Origin: Hoplostethus atlanticus
Lineage: Eukaryota > Chordata > Actinopteri > Trachichthyiformes > Trachichthyidae
DNA length: 64,000 nucleotides
Reading direction: 5' to 3'
Assembly: GCA_034670405.1 (NCBI GenBank)
Contig: JAXDDX010000033.1
Span: forward strand, 3,746,501 to 3,810,500
Positions 38,101 through 50,900 of the stretch are shown here, piece after piece. The notes under the pieces were generated by a model. That model was given only the letters and a program-made list of their open reading frames with translations, was not told the origin of the DNA and did not search any database. The position numbers were made by a program, and so were the translations under genes. The first letter of the stretch is position 1. Each line of letters starts with the position of its first letter.

Positions 38101-41100
38101 AGCTGATGACGGGAGCAGCGCTGGAGGAGAGCAGCACCACCGATGGATTCCAGCACCCTCGGATCCGGTGAGATTTAGCCTTTGAGTAACCCATCTGACC
38201 ACGTCTCAGTTAAGAGCCATCAGCAGCATATAAACCAAAACAAACCTAGGAGGAGTTTTGTTGAGGTGAACCAGAGGAGTGTCTTAAACTCTTGTGCCTG
38301 TATGCTGTAGGTACCTCTGGATCCGTATGCAACAGGTGAAGGAACAGATAGCCGAGCTCTCCAGGAAGCAAGCCTGTCGCCCCCATGACCCCCAGTATGG
38401 ACGGCTGTTCCAGGAACTGCAGCACTACCTGTGCAGCATCGGCCAGGCGTCCGCCGTCGAAGACCTCCTCTCCCACCTGCTGAAGGCCCTGCAGGGATCT
38501 TCCTCCAGATCTCGGTCCGCCACCCAGAGCCTGCTGAAGGAGGAAGCCGTGTGGCAGAGCTCGCAGCAGCGCTTCTCCCAGAGGCTGCTGGAGGATTACC
38601 CCCTGTACCCCGATGTGGTGGGGCCGCTGCGGACCGGCATCCTCCAGCTCAAGCACGGGATGAGGCTGGTGGCGTCCCAGGTGTCCGCCTCGCTCACGCC
38701 CACTCCCGGCCTGCCCAAGCTGGTGTCCTGCCTGCTGGCCTTCCCCTCCCTGTCGCCCGGCCTGCCTTCCTACCTGGCCCGGGCCGACTTCCTGTGCTCC
38801 AGGGCTTGCAAGGACGTCCTGCGGGGCCTGGCGAAGCTTCTGCCCCAGCAGGACCCGGAGCACGTGGTCCCTCAGTCCTCCACGTTGCTCCTCAACGCGC
38901 TGCTCTATGTGCAGTGCCACGCCCTGTCCACGGGCGAGCTCGGCGAGGAGACACGAAACCTCTTCAGGCACATCTGCCAGGTGAGAAATGTGTGACGTCT
39001 TGCTGCTGTACCGTTATCTACCACCCCAATGTCATTCTGTGTGCCACGTTTTGTTGTGTTAATGCATATAAATGGATATTTCTTCCTATTTATTATCTGT
39101 TTATACCATTCCAACTCAAGTGTACAGCTCTTTTCTTTCCTTGTCACCCAGACCAGAGTGCAATATTCCCTAGATCTGGTTCTCTGGACCTATTTCCCAA
39201 ATTTCTATTTTATATTTTTACTACTTATACTTGTATACTTTATTTATATACTACTTCAAAAAGAACATATTCCCTAAAATTTGACTTTATTTGTTACATA
39301 CTCTTGGTGAGTATCTCAAGTCAAATTGCTTGTATGTTCAAACTTACTTGACAATAAATAAGATTCTGATTATAGAAAGTAAAAAAACAGAGAAATTCCC
39401 AAAGTGAGTGAATGATGTTGCTGGTCGTAACGCGATGCTCTTCAGGCTCTAGTGAACGAGTGGGACGAGCAGGAGAGACTGAGGAGAGAGAAGGAGCAGC
39501 TGGAGGCCAGTCTGTACCGCCACCGCAGCCGGCTGCATGGCTCGGGCCTGACCGAGGACGAGCAAGAGGAGAGAGACTTCAGGCGCCATTTCCCTCAGTT
39601 CAACAAGGTAATTGATCCCTGTGGTTAAAAGTAGAGGCCCAAAAACAGAAAAATAAGCAATGAAAAACAGCAGATCTAATAAAATCAATCCAGCAATTAA
39701 AGTATAAACAATTGTGGGGTTGTAAAAACCTACTGGTGACAATTTAAACATGTTGAGTCGACTTATATGGGGAACGACTGGATTACATATATGCATTAAG
39801 TTACAGTTACTTACAGATGTTACAATCAGTCACAATATGGATCACTAAATTAGAAATATGTGCATTATATATAAGTATATAACGTTATGGGTTTGAAACA
39901 TCAGCTTTGAACTAAACTACATTTATTTTTATTCCCATCCTGAGCCATAAAACAAAATTGTGAATAATAATAATAATACTGAATAATATGGGACCTTTTT
40001 AAAATACAATGATTAAAGAGAAGAAGTGAAAAAATGACAAATATGTGAGATTTGAGATAAAAAAAAAAAATCACAAAAATATCTCATCTCACCTTACATT
40101 CTCTCCATCTAGGACTTTGCAGACATCACCTCCCAGCCCAGCCTGGAGGGCCCGGCAGATGCAGGGCTCGAGGAGGAGGAGGAGGACATCCAGGAGGAGT
40201 CCAGTGAGGGCAGCTTCCTGTCCCCTGCTGGCATGAACACCGTGGTCCAGGTCCACCAGCGGCTCTGTCTGGGATACGCTCAATCCCTCTGGTACCAGAG
40301 CACAGCTCCGGCCAATCACAGCAAGGAACACTTCAAAGCCCTGGTGTCGTCCTATCATATCGCCGCCCCTGTGATGTCACGCTTCTATCATCTGATGGGT
40401 CGGTATCCTTGTACTGACGTCATTTGATTTTGTAATTGATTTCCTGTTGATGGAGTTTTGAGTTTCTGTAGGTGGCGCTCTTTTTTCTGTCTGTTCAGCT
40501 GGGTAGCTAGCATGAGCAGCGATAGCCACCGTGGCTATCGCTGCTCATGCTAGCTACCCAGTTCTTCTTCTGTTTACTCCAAACAAACCACGCATCACTT
40601 CCTGTGCACCAGAGGAAGTGTAAAAGCTTTCATGAACTGGGTAGAGGTTGAATCACTGTTGTGTTAGCTCATGGTTGATGGTGATATTTCAACACCGACT
40701 GCTCCTCTGTCCCCCTCTCAGATGCAGAACTGGATCAGCAGCTTACTGGCAGCCAAATGCTCCTCGCCGCCCTCCTCCAGAACACCGTCCAGGGGTTGGG
40801 CGGCCCCGACAGGCCTGGCCATCCACACCGAGGGGCCCTATGACTTCTACCAGCAGCCCAACATGAGTGAAGCCCGCCTCGGTCTTCCTGTTCTGGAGCA
40901 GCTGAGTGTGGCGGTCAAGCAGAGGCTGGATGACTGGCCAGAACACCCGGCTCTAGTACAGGTGATTTGATCTGGCAACGGTTACTCAAACTCAGTAAAG
41001 TAATCAGATTACTTTGAGAAACTGTTGGGTTATTTTGCCTAAAAAAATTCATAGTATTGGTCTAATTTTACATTCTTTCAAGATCAAGAAGTATAGACTA

Positions 41101-44100
41101 TACCTGTATATACCATCTTTTCACAAACTAGACGTGGTTTTGTAATCAGATTACTTTATCTCATTACAAGCAGGGTGGGGAAATCAACACCACCCAGTCA
41201 AATGGTGGTTTTGGCTGCGGCTGGTACACTTATCTACCAGCTGCATTGGCAGACCGCTCGCTATTCGAGGTCCATTGCTGTTCTAGGAATCCAGTTGGCT
41301 GGTCAATAATGAACGTGGCTGGCTGAGAGCCACTGTGGCCTGCAGACAGACAGATTACATCTATTCTCATGCTGAAACGTTGGGCTTTGTTTTGGGTTTT
41401 ATTTGAAGATATTTAACGTGTTGCCATAATGTGAAACCTCTGCGTCTTCTTTTCCAGCTGACAGTGGTGATGGAGAGAATCATGGCCTTCAATCTGGCCA
41501 GCCCACTGGCCAAATTCCTTAATGGCATGGAGATCCTACTCAGTAAAGCGCAGGTGAGTCTACTGGCAGGATGCTGGTTCCCCATTCATTGACATGGATG
41601 ATTTGCCATACAAGACTACATCAGTGAATTTCAGGACAAAGAAACACAATGTATTTATTTTATTTTTTTCAACTATTGCACATGAATTGTGATACATGTG
41701 AATGCAGCTTTTTGTACATCACTTCTTTTTCAGTGCTTATAACAAATGTTTTTGGGGTGGAGGATGTCATTGTTTACAAGTTTCTCAGTTTGAATGAAAC
41801 AAAACAAGTCAACTTGATTTGTAGGCCAGGGGTTCTGCCCAGTACGTTGTTCAGGAAGTTGTCTGAAATAAATTTCTCTCTAAGAAAAACTTGCAGGCTC
41901 TTTTGAGGGGACTTTTAAAATTACAACTTCAATATCTTTTCAATTCAATCTATTCTGTCCACGTGGCATCAAAGTTAGCAGGCCGCCACATTCCGCAATG
42001 CTTCCTGTTGTTGCCAGGCAACAAACAATTCCAGCCAATAGGATTGTGCTTTGCAGAGCATTTTGCTGTAGTTAATCAAAACCGAATCGCTGGAAGCCTT
42101 GAAGAAGTCCCAGATCTCTCAGTGCAGCATCTTTTTGGCGTAAAGCTGAGCTCCATGTTGCTGGTGTGAGCGCTCTCCTCTTCTGCTCTGGTCAGGACTG
42201 GGAGGATAACGCCAGCCGCTCGGTCTCTCTGCGGAAGGAGCTAGAGCCTGTCACCCAGCTCATCATCCAGTGGCGCAAACTGGAGCTCAGGTAAGAAAGA
42301 ACGGAGGAGGCCCTGTCAGTATCTTATATCATCTTTTAGATATTGAACTTTGGACAGTCCAGTTTGGTCATTTCCTGTTTCCAATAGTTTTGATAAGATC
42401 CCGATAATAACAAACCCTAAGAATTTCCATGTTCTGCACAAGCTCCGTTTCCATGATAATATCCACAATATTCTGCTTGTTGATGTGTACAGGGGATACC
42501 TGCTTGATATGAAGACAGCATTTACAACTTCTTCTCCTGAATATGCGCTTAACCAGCATATGAGCTGCTACCTGTTCCATGTCAAGGCTCTGAGTCTGTC
42601 CTGTTCTGTCCCTTCTGTGTGGTAGTTGTTGGTCGAGCAGTCTAGACAACGCCATGAAGCGCCACACCGAAAGGTCAACCAAACACTGGTTTTCTGTCTA
42701 CCAGCTGATTGAGAGATATCTGGAGGAGCAGAGGATGGACGCCCACACAGGTACCCAACCCATGAAATGCTAACAGTGCTAACAAGCTAAGCTGAGGGAC
42801 ACATTTAAACTTCATCCACGTGTCTGACATAAGAAAATAACACACGGCAGGATTGTCCCTTTTAACCCCGCCTCCCTGTTACTGTTACTGCCTGTCGTCT
42901 CCAGCCGACGGGGAGGTGGAGCGCCTCTCCCTGTCCTCCGTGTCCTCCACCCTCCAGGCCTTCATGGAGGGCTCCACCCTGGGCGAGTTCCCCACCCGGC
43001 TGGCCATGCTGCTCAGCTTCCACTGCCACCTCCTCCTGGTTCCCAACCAGCCGGGACAAGGTCTGCTGCCTTCACCATCCTCTCTTGTGCAGAGCTACAT
43101 TGTTTGTTCGTTTGTCCACGCGCAATATCTCAGACGCCACTGACGGGGTTTTGACGAAACTCGGGGATATGATGGATCCCCAGTGTTTTTTAAATTACGT
43201 TGATTGGTTTCGGGTCAAAACAAGGTCTCATATTTGTTGGGGACTGCGTCATCTGTGGGGTACGACATGTTTACTGTTGCCTTGTTTTTCAGAGGCGTTG
43301 TCCAGCCTCCTGTGGAACCTGCACACGTACTACACCCAGTTCTCCGAGTGCATCCAGACCAGAACCAGTCAACTCAGACAGCCCATCGAGAAGGAGCTCA
43401 AGGTGAAGAGGCAGTTTTTTTTTTATCGTCCATTTTCAATACATTTCATTACAGTTTTTTTTCCATTTATCAGTATGCATTATATGTGCGATGCTTCTCC
43501 TCCTTCTCAGGACTTTGTGAAGATCTCCAGGTGGAATGATGTCAGTTTCTGGTCCATTAAACAGTCGGTGGTGAAGACGCATCGGTGAGATATCGCAAGG
43601 ATCATGTCCTCATCGCCGTAGCGTCGTCATACCTTACATTTCACAGCTGGGCATGTTCAAATCAACTAGTTCAACTAATGTTTGCCTGTATTGTTGGCCC
43701 CGTAGGACTCTCTTCAAGTTTGTCAGGAAGTTTGAGGCAGCTCTGAATGGTCCCAGTGCCGTCGCTCTGGTGGAGCAGGGCAGCAGTGCGAACTTGGACA
43801 GTGTGGACGCAAACCCAGAGGAGACCCCCATCCACCGGGTCCACCAGGCACTGAAGGGCACCTTGCCTGGAAAGGGCAGAGATTTACAGGTGCTGGTTCT
43901 TATGAGGCACAAAAAATAAACTGTAAAAGGTCTCGATGTGTGATGTTTACATGAATCCACCTGCCCTGCGGTGATCATTTTAAGTAACCTAACCTAAAGT
44001 AAACCGTGTGTATTTCAGACTGAGGTCCCTGAGGAGGACATCGAGTCTTCATCTCTTCAGGGTCGTCTGCCTGTTCTGACGAGGAAGATGAAGAAAATGT

Positions 44101-44909
44101 GCGTCCAGCTGGTGAAGAAAAACCCTGTGCCCGAGCTGGCCGAAGACCTGGACATCTTCACCGGTGAGAAAGCCGACCCGCTAAGAACCCCAACGACTAG
44201 CTAAAGCTAAACGCAACAGGCCCTGTGACTCACCTCCTCAGGTGTTAATGCAGTTCTGCCTTTTTGGTGTTTTTCAGGTGAGATCATCAGCAACCTGCGC
44301 GACCTGCAGAGCCTCACCATCGACACGTCGGCAGAGAAGGAGAAGCAGAAGTCCGAGGTGAAGCACATCCTCCAGCAGAAGCAGAGAGCTCTGTCGGACC
44401 TGTTCAAGATGCTCACGGAAATAGGTGAGGCTGAATCTGTCACCTCAACGGAGGCTGGAGCGGGTACCGGTGGCTGTGAAGGACATGCCATCTTAATCTC
44501 CTCTTCCTCCCTGACAAAACGAAGGAAAACGTGTCATTTCTGTGTTTTCAGTTACAATAACCAAAAGAAGAGAACCGGGAGGAAGAGAGGATTTATTTTT
44601 GTTGTCATCTCCTCAAGACAGCTGCTTTTTATAGATTTAGCTTTTACATTACAATGGCATTATTCCAGCAACCAGCATATTACCCCACGGAAAAGTATTA
44701 CAAGTATTACAAGTATTAAAAGTATAGGCACCTTATGTGTGTGAGTAGTATTATTGACTACTTTCAGTACTTGCCCATAGGTTAGTACAGTGGAAAGAGA
44801 CCAGACCATTGCAAAGTTGATTTATCTTGCACATCCTGCTGTTTCTGCTTCAATGACTTAAACTGCTGCTGTTGTTTAAAATTGTAAAATGCTTTGTAAC
44901 ATTATTAAC

Positions 44910-44946
<37 letters not shown>

Positions 44947-47900
44947 CCCGTCTTCAGGCCTGTCGTACCGTAAAGGCCTGACGTGGAACAGGACGGCCGA
45001 CCCGGAGCAGACCCTCTGTATGCAGCCTCTAGAGATGACCACGGCCCTGTCTGCCGCCAGGACCCAGGGGAAAGACGAAAACATGTAAGTACAACCAGAA
45101 ATAGGAGTTCGCCTGGGCTGAGTTATGGTAGAGTTAACACGCCGACTGGGATCTTCTTAGCCATCACCACCAGTTTTTTCCGTATTTAGTGTGAAGAAGG
45201 TGTATTTTTAAGATCCAAAAGGAGATTAGAACAATTAGATACCAGATTGAATTGAATTGATTTTACCTGACAAGTCCGATTCTGCAGGGCAACTTCTTAG
45301 TAACAGACAGCCTTAGATTTGCTGTGATTTTTTTTTTGCGCTCAACGGCAACACTTTTCTGTACTCTTGGTGTTCCAGGTTGTTTACGGAGTTGACGGCA
45401 GCGTGGGACGGATGCCAGAAGTACTTCTACCGCTCGTGGGCCCGGAGGACCGCCCTGCTGACGGCTCTCCAGAGCGCCGCCAAGGTGAGACGCCGCAGAT
45501 CCTGTTTGTCTAGTGACAAATAGAACGGTGACAAATGGTTGCTGACTCGGCAAATTGTAGCGCGTGGTACTAAGACAGGTGTGTGTGTGTGTGTGTGTGT
45601 TCCTCCGCTGTAGGAGCTGGGTCTGGGGAACATAGAGCGCTGTCGAGGTTTCTCCTCCCACCTGTTCAAGCTGCTCCTCAGACAGAGGCGACGGCTGGCC
45701 AAGCTCACCGAGCAGTGGGTTCATCTCAGGTCAGTTCACCTCAGGCTGCTGTGTGGTGGTCACGGTGGTGACAGGATAAATGCTTCTGATGTCATGCTTC
45801 TATCCAATAAAAATAGTACGGTGATTCTGTGATTGTTCAGCACCCCTGTAGGTGGGAGGGATTCGCTGCACTAAGAGTCGTAATAACACCTTATGTCTTT
45901 TCTCTCATTACCCCAGGAGGCTAACCGTCAGCGTCCGTGGTGTCAAGGCCCACAGCGAGGACCCGAGCAGCACCCTGCCCCCCCAGACCTCTCTCCAGGG
46001 CTGGGTGAGCAGGGGCCAGGCGCTGGCTGCCCAGTGCGCCACCCTCCTCCAGCAACTGGCCTGGCTGCTGCAGTGCTGCCCCGAGGACCTCCAGCAGAAG
46101 GAGGAGCCGGGCAGCCGCGGGCAGCACACCCTGATGTGCCCGTCCCCGCTGGCGGCGCAGCGGCAGCCCCCCGGTTGCCTGATGCGGCGGGGAGACGCCG
46201 CCTGGTGCCAGCTCACCCACAGCGTGGAGGCCATGTTGAGGCAGACCCAGAGCCTGAAGGCTGAGCTGGACGCCGTGGTGCAGCAGGCCTCACAGGGGGT
46301 GCTGCACACGTGGTAAACTCCGAATAAACCAAATTGTTGACAAGGAGTAATCTTATCAAACAATACCATTTCGGTGGACGCTGTTACCTAAAGCACCGAC
46401 ATATACAGGACCACGTTTTCTGCAGAGGCAAAAGGCAAAACTAGTTCCAACCACACTGCGTGTTCTCCACAGGAACCATTTTGCCATATGCTGCTCCGGC
46501 TTCGACCAGCTGGGTGCCGTGGTGGCGCAGATGCCCGGTATGGAGCAGCTCTTTACCCCGGCGGTGTGCGTCGGCAGTGCAGACAGCCAGCCGGCCATGA
46601 CCCAGGGCCTGCAGTACGTCAGAGGGGAGGTGGAGGCCAGCGTCACCGAATTCACCACCTGGAAAACCCAGCTGCTCTCCCTGGGACACGAATACACCGG
46701 TAAAAAGACTGGTACTACTATTACTACTGCTAATGCCACTAATACTACTTACAAGAAGCATCTCAGTGCACTCAGTTTATCAGTTAGATTAAAATGCAGT
46801 GTGCCATCTCCTCTCTGACCAGGCCACCAGCACGGCTTCTGCTCAGACTTCTCTGCTGAGCTGGAGAAAACCATCAACACAGTGCTGTGTGCTGTCCAGA
46901 CGCTGGTGAAGAGGAGGGAGCATCCGAGAGACCAGCATGGAGACGTCAAGAGAGGTGAGAACCGCCGGGGGTCCCTGCTGCCTCAAACTTCCTCCTGTTA
47001 CCATTAGGCTACCGATGCACCAATATGGAAAATGTTTCGTGACCTCGGGACCCTGAAAAGCTGACATTCAGACATTATTTTCCTTTCCAGAGAGTGATGA
47101 AGAGGAGGAGGAGGAGGAGGAAGAGCCTGTGGAGGACCTGCTGAAGCCCGGTCACCTGAGTCGTCTCCTGGAGGAGGAGCTGGAGGCTGAGGTGGAGTCT
47201 CTGTCTCTGGGCGAGGTGAGCGCCGGGCTGGAGAAGCTGCTGGGCCGACTCCGGACACACCGAGACTCCTGCCAGCCACCGCAGCTCCAGGTACGAAGAG
47301 CAACTCTGCATTATGAAATATGCCTCGCTGTGGCTTCCAGGTGAAATTAGAGTTACATTTAAAGGAGCAATGAGGTGGATATTACCTGCCTCGTAACACA
47401 AAATGAAATAAGTGGGGATTTCATTGTTGTTATTAAATAAATACCAAATACCAATGACCCAACAATCACTTTCCATCCCGTACTCTGTTTTGGAAGAAAA
47501 ACTTGCAATTCCTACTCCTCACCAGTAGAGGTCAATAAAGGTCATAGATTACTTAACTCTCCTTTAAAGTGAAAAATGGCCCCAGTTTATATTACAGAGC
47601 TTTTAACTCCATATGTACAGAAGTGCAGTCTTCTATGTACAGATAAATCTCTTGACTGCTTGAAAGTCAGGATTAAAGATCAGAAGTGATCAGAGCTACT
47701 AAACCTTGCAACAAGCCGCCGGTGGAACTACGGTTAACAAACTGTATGTTCCTCCACTGAAAATGCATTTTACTTATTAACTTGAGAAAAAAAAGCTATG
47801 TTATTATTTGTAGTATTACTATTAGTATTGTGGTCAAACTCAAGGCTATTATTTTTAACTTATTTAGTAATTTTAACAAAATAATTCAACATTCAAATGA

Positions 47901-50900
47901 TAATATTAAACATTTAAGCATTTATTAATACTATAAATTATACTAGAATAATGTTTAAGAATGTCTAGAGATATATTTCTTCAGCATATTCAGGTGACAC
48001 GTGTTTCTTTCCCTCCTGATCTCGTCAAAATCGTCAAAATCTGTTCATGTTTCATTTCCTGCTTCAACATTTATCGTTCCTCTCGCTGGGCGTTGTGTCT
48101 GCCGGTGTTCAGGAGGTGAACGAGGCCTGCCGGAGGATGGTGCGTCTGGAGCCCATGCTGGGAGTTTACTCCGACCTGGTCCGCTACTACCTGGCCGTCT
48201 CACTGGGAGCCCACAGGAGCACTGGGAAGCTGCTGTCTGTACTGGCCAGCATCTTCATGGAGCTCGCACAGAAGGTACCGCAAGAAGAAACTAACTTTTC
48301 CCAGAATGCACCAGCCAGAAACACCTTCAAAATAATTTAAACGATGACTTCAAATAATAAAAAATATATATTCAATGATAAAAAAAACACAATGTCAAGC
48401 CAGAATCTCTTAACTGGATGTCGTTCCTTAATGAATCAGTGTTGGTTATTCTCTTCTCCCTTCCTCAGGGTTTCTGCCTGCCACAGGAGTTGATGGCCGG
48501 TGGAGACGGCGAAGGGGCCACAGAGTTTCACGACTACGAGGGCGGCGGCATAGGAGAAGGAGAGGGCACCAAAGACGTCAGTGACAAGATCGAGAACGAA
48601 GATCAGGTGATGACTAAACTTTCAACTGATAACTTGTTTCTGCTCTTACTGTGCACCGGCAGTATTGGTAGTTTGATTTCAAATAGCCCCCAAAGCTCCA
48701 AGGCACTCCCTCTTTGATCTTTGATGTTACGTATTAGCCTTAAATAAAACCTTTTCCAGGAGAGACTGCCTTGAAGTTTTTTATTAATTTGATGGATGGA
48801 AAGCCAGTATAGCTTCTGAACTTTGCTGAGTGTGCCTTGTAGGCTAATGGAGTCAGCAGAACAAATCTCGCCTTTATTTTTGCTGACTGTTTTATATGAT
48901 GTGTTTGTAGTGTTCCTTATTGTACTGCACTTTGTAACTTTGAGTAAAATGTTATAGAAATATACCGTAGTTATTATTATGGCTTGGCTTTGGGGAGACA
49001 TGGGTAGTACATTCGGCTGTAGGTTGGATTTTATGTGGGATTTGAAGACCCACTAAGATCAGAAACCCTTTAAGGCTTAAGATTCTGAAGCCATAATACA
49101 AGGAAAACACGCTATTCACACTTGGGGATGAAAAGTGGTCAGAAAAAAGTGGCCCACTGAAGACAATACTCTACTGTCTCTAATGGGGAATTTGTTTTGC
49201 AGCAAATTAAACTGGAAACCTGAACACCCAGAGATGTGGGGGCATGAGGCGGAGACTTTATCTTTTATAGTTTAGCAAGTTTCTGGCAAATGGGATAAAT
49301 GAGAACTTCAATCTGTTGTTTAGCCCTGTGGTTGCCTGAACCTGCGACCTGAAGGGAGTGGCTGTAAGATAGATAAGAGCATTTCTCATGAAGGTATACC
49401 GTCCGTCGTCTTGTAGGTGGAGGACACCTTCCAGGAGGGCCAGGAGAAGGAGGAACAGCAGGACAAGGGGAATATCAAGGAGGAAGACAATGCCATTGAG
49501 ATGTCTGAGGACTTTGATGGCCAAATGCATGATGGAGATGAGCAGGAGCCAGGTGGGTTCGACTCGGGGCTGGTGGTATCCTGGAGGTTTTAGAGGGTTT
49601 TATCCTAGAGAGCCCGTCCTGAACCCCTAGCTGCTCATTTATTGCAAGTAACCCTAAATAAGAAGATCAGCTAAATGCCTAAAATCTGAAACCTGAATCC
49701 TCTCCTGGGATCCTTCCTCAACACTGTTGTTGTTTTTCTTCCCTTGGTCATTTGTAGGTGAGGACGACAACTCAGACAAAGAGGATGAGGAGGAGCTGGA
49801 TAAAAAGATGGGCGACCTGGGTGAAGGCCAGACGGACACTCTGGATGAGAGAATGTGGGGCGACGATGAGGACGATGAGGACCAGGAAGGAAGTGACAAG
49901 GAGGAGGAGTCTGGCCAGGGCATGGACCAGGTACGTAAAGGGTTCCTACACGAGAAATGTATGGAAAAGTCTTAATAATTTCCAGGTCATGAAAAGTTGG
50001 GGAATTACTCAGAAAGTGCTCATGGCCTCCCGCCATCCAGCCACCATCAGTATACATCATGTCGAAGGTTTACCTAACTCTTCTTATTCAGTCAAGGAAT
50101 TAAGGTTTGGGAAAAAATGTTGAATGGAAAATGTAGAGGAACACCTACATACAATATAAATATGTCTTTGCTGGTTGAAGGTTCATCATTATTCAGACCA
50201 GTGGGAGGTCACTGGTTTAAATGTGCCTTAATTCCCCCCGTAGGGCAAATCTGAATTGGTTGCCAAAGACGACAACTTGGATGCTGCAGACCCCAATAAA
50301 GATGACAAGAAAAATCAGGACAAAGATGAACAAATGGACGAGGAGGAGAAAGAGAAGATCCATGAACAAGGCGATGAGGTAATGGTCATTCATTCATTCA
50401 TTCATTCATTCAAAGAAAAATGAATGAATTTTCTTTATTACTTTCTTTCTTTCAAGTTTCTAAGTGCCAGTTAAGGATGGTATCAAGGAACAGATTTCCA
50501 ACCTTGGAGAGATCTCTTCTTATTTTCACGGTGTCTGAACTGTGCTACTCCTGTTTCTCAGAGGGAGTTTGATGAGAACGAGGTGGACCCCTACCATGGG
50601 AAGCAGGACAAGAGACCCGACCCCGAGGCCATGGAGCTGCCTGAGGATCTCAACCTGGACCAGGATGACGACCAGGCTGGGGACGAGGGGGAGGAAGACG
50701 GTGAGACCTGATGCTCAGTAAAATCACTGGCTAGGGCTGAACAATGTTGACAAAAATGTTTTTGCTATTTTTGTTTGTGGAATTAGGAGTATGAACTGTG
50801 ATTAAATGTGGCCATGTTTTTCTACATCGTTTCCTTTTCATGAGTTCAAAAAATAATGCTTAATATTTGCTCATTTAAAAAAACACAATAAAACTATTTT

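Noticed and set aside
38246-38971. A 241-codon open frame on the minus strand
   Set aside because: It is the antisense of the GC-rich MDN1 exon 63, which has strong homology and good splice sites on the plus strand.
38431-39351. A 306-codon open frame on the plus strand
   Set aside because: It overlaps exon 63 in the wrong frame and runs through the exon 63 donor into intron. No family resemblance.
40398-40412. A U12-type donor (GTATCCTTG) near the end of exon 65
   Set aside because: Using it would break the phase with exon 66, and the acceptor has a normal U2-type pyrimidine tract. The GT at 40399 gives the right frame and length.
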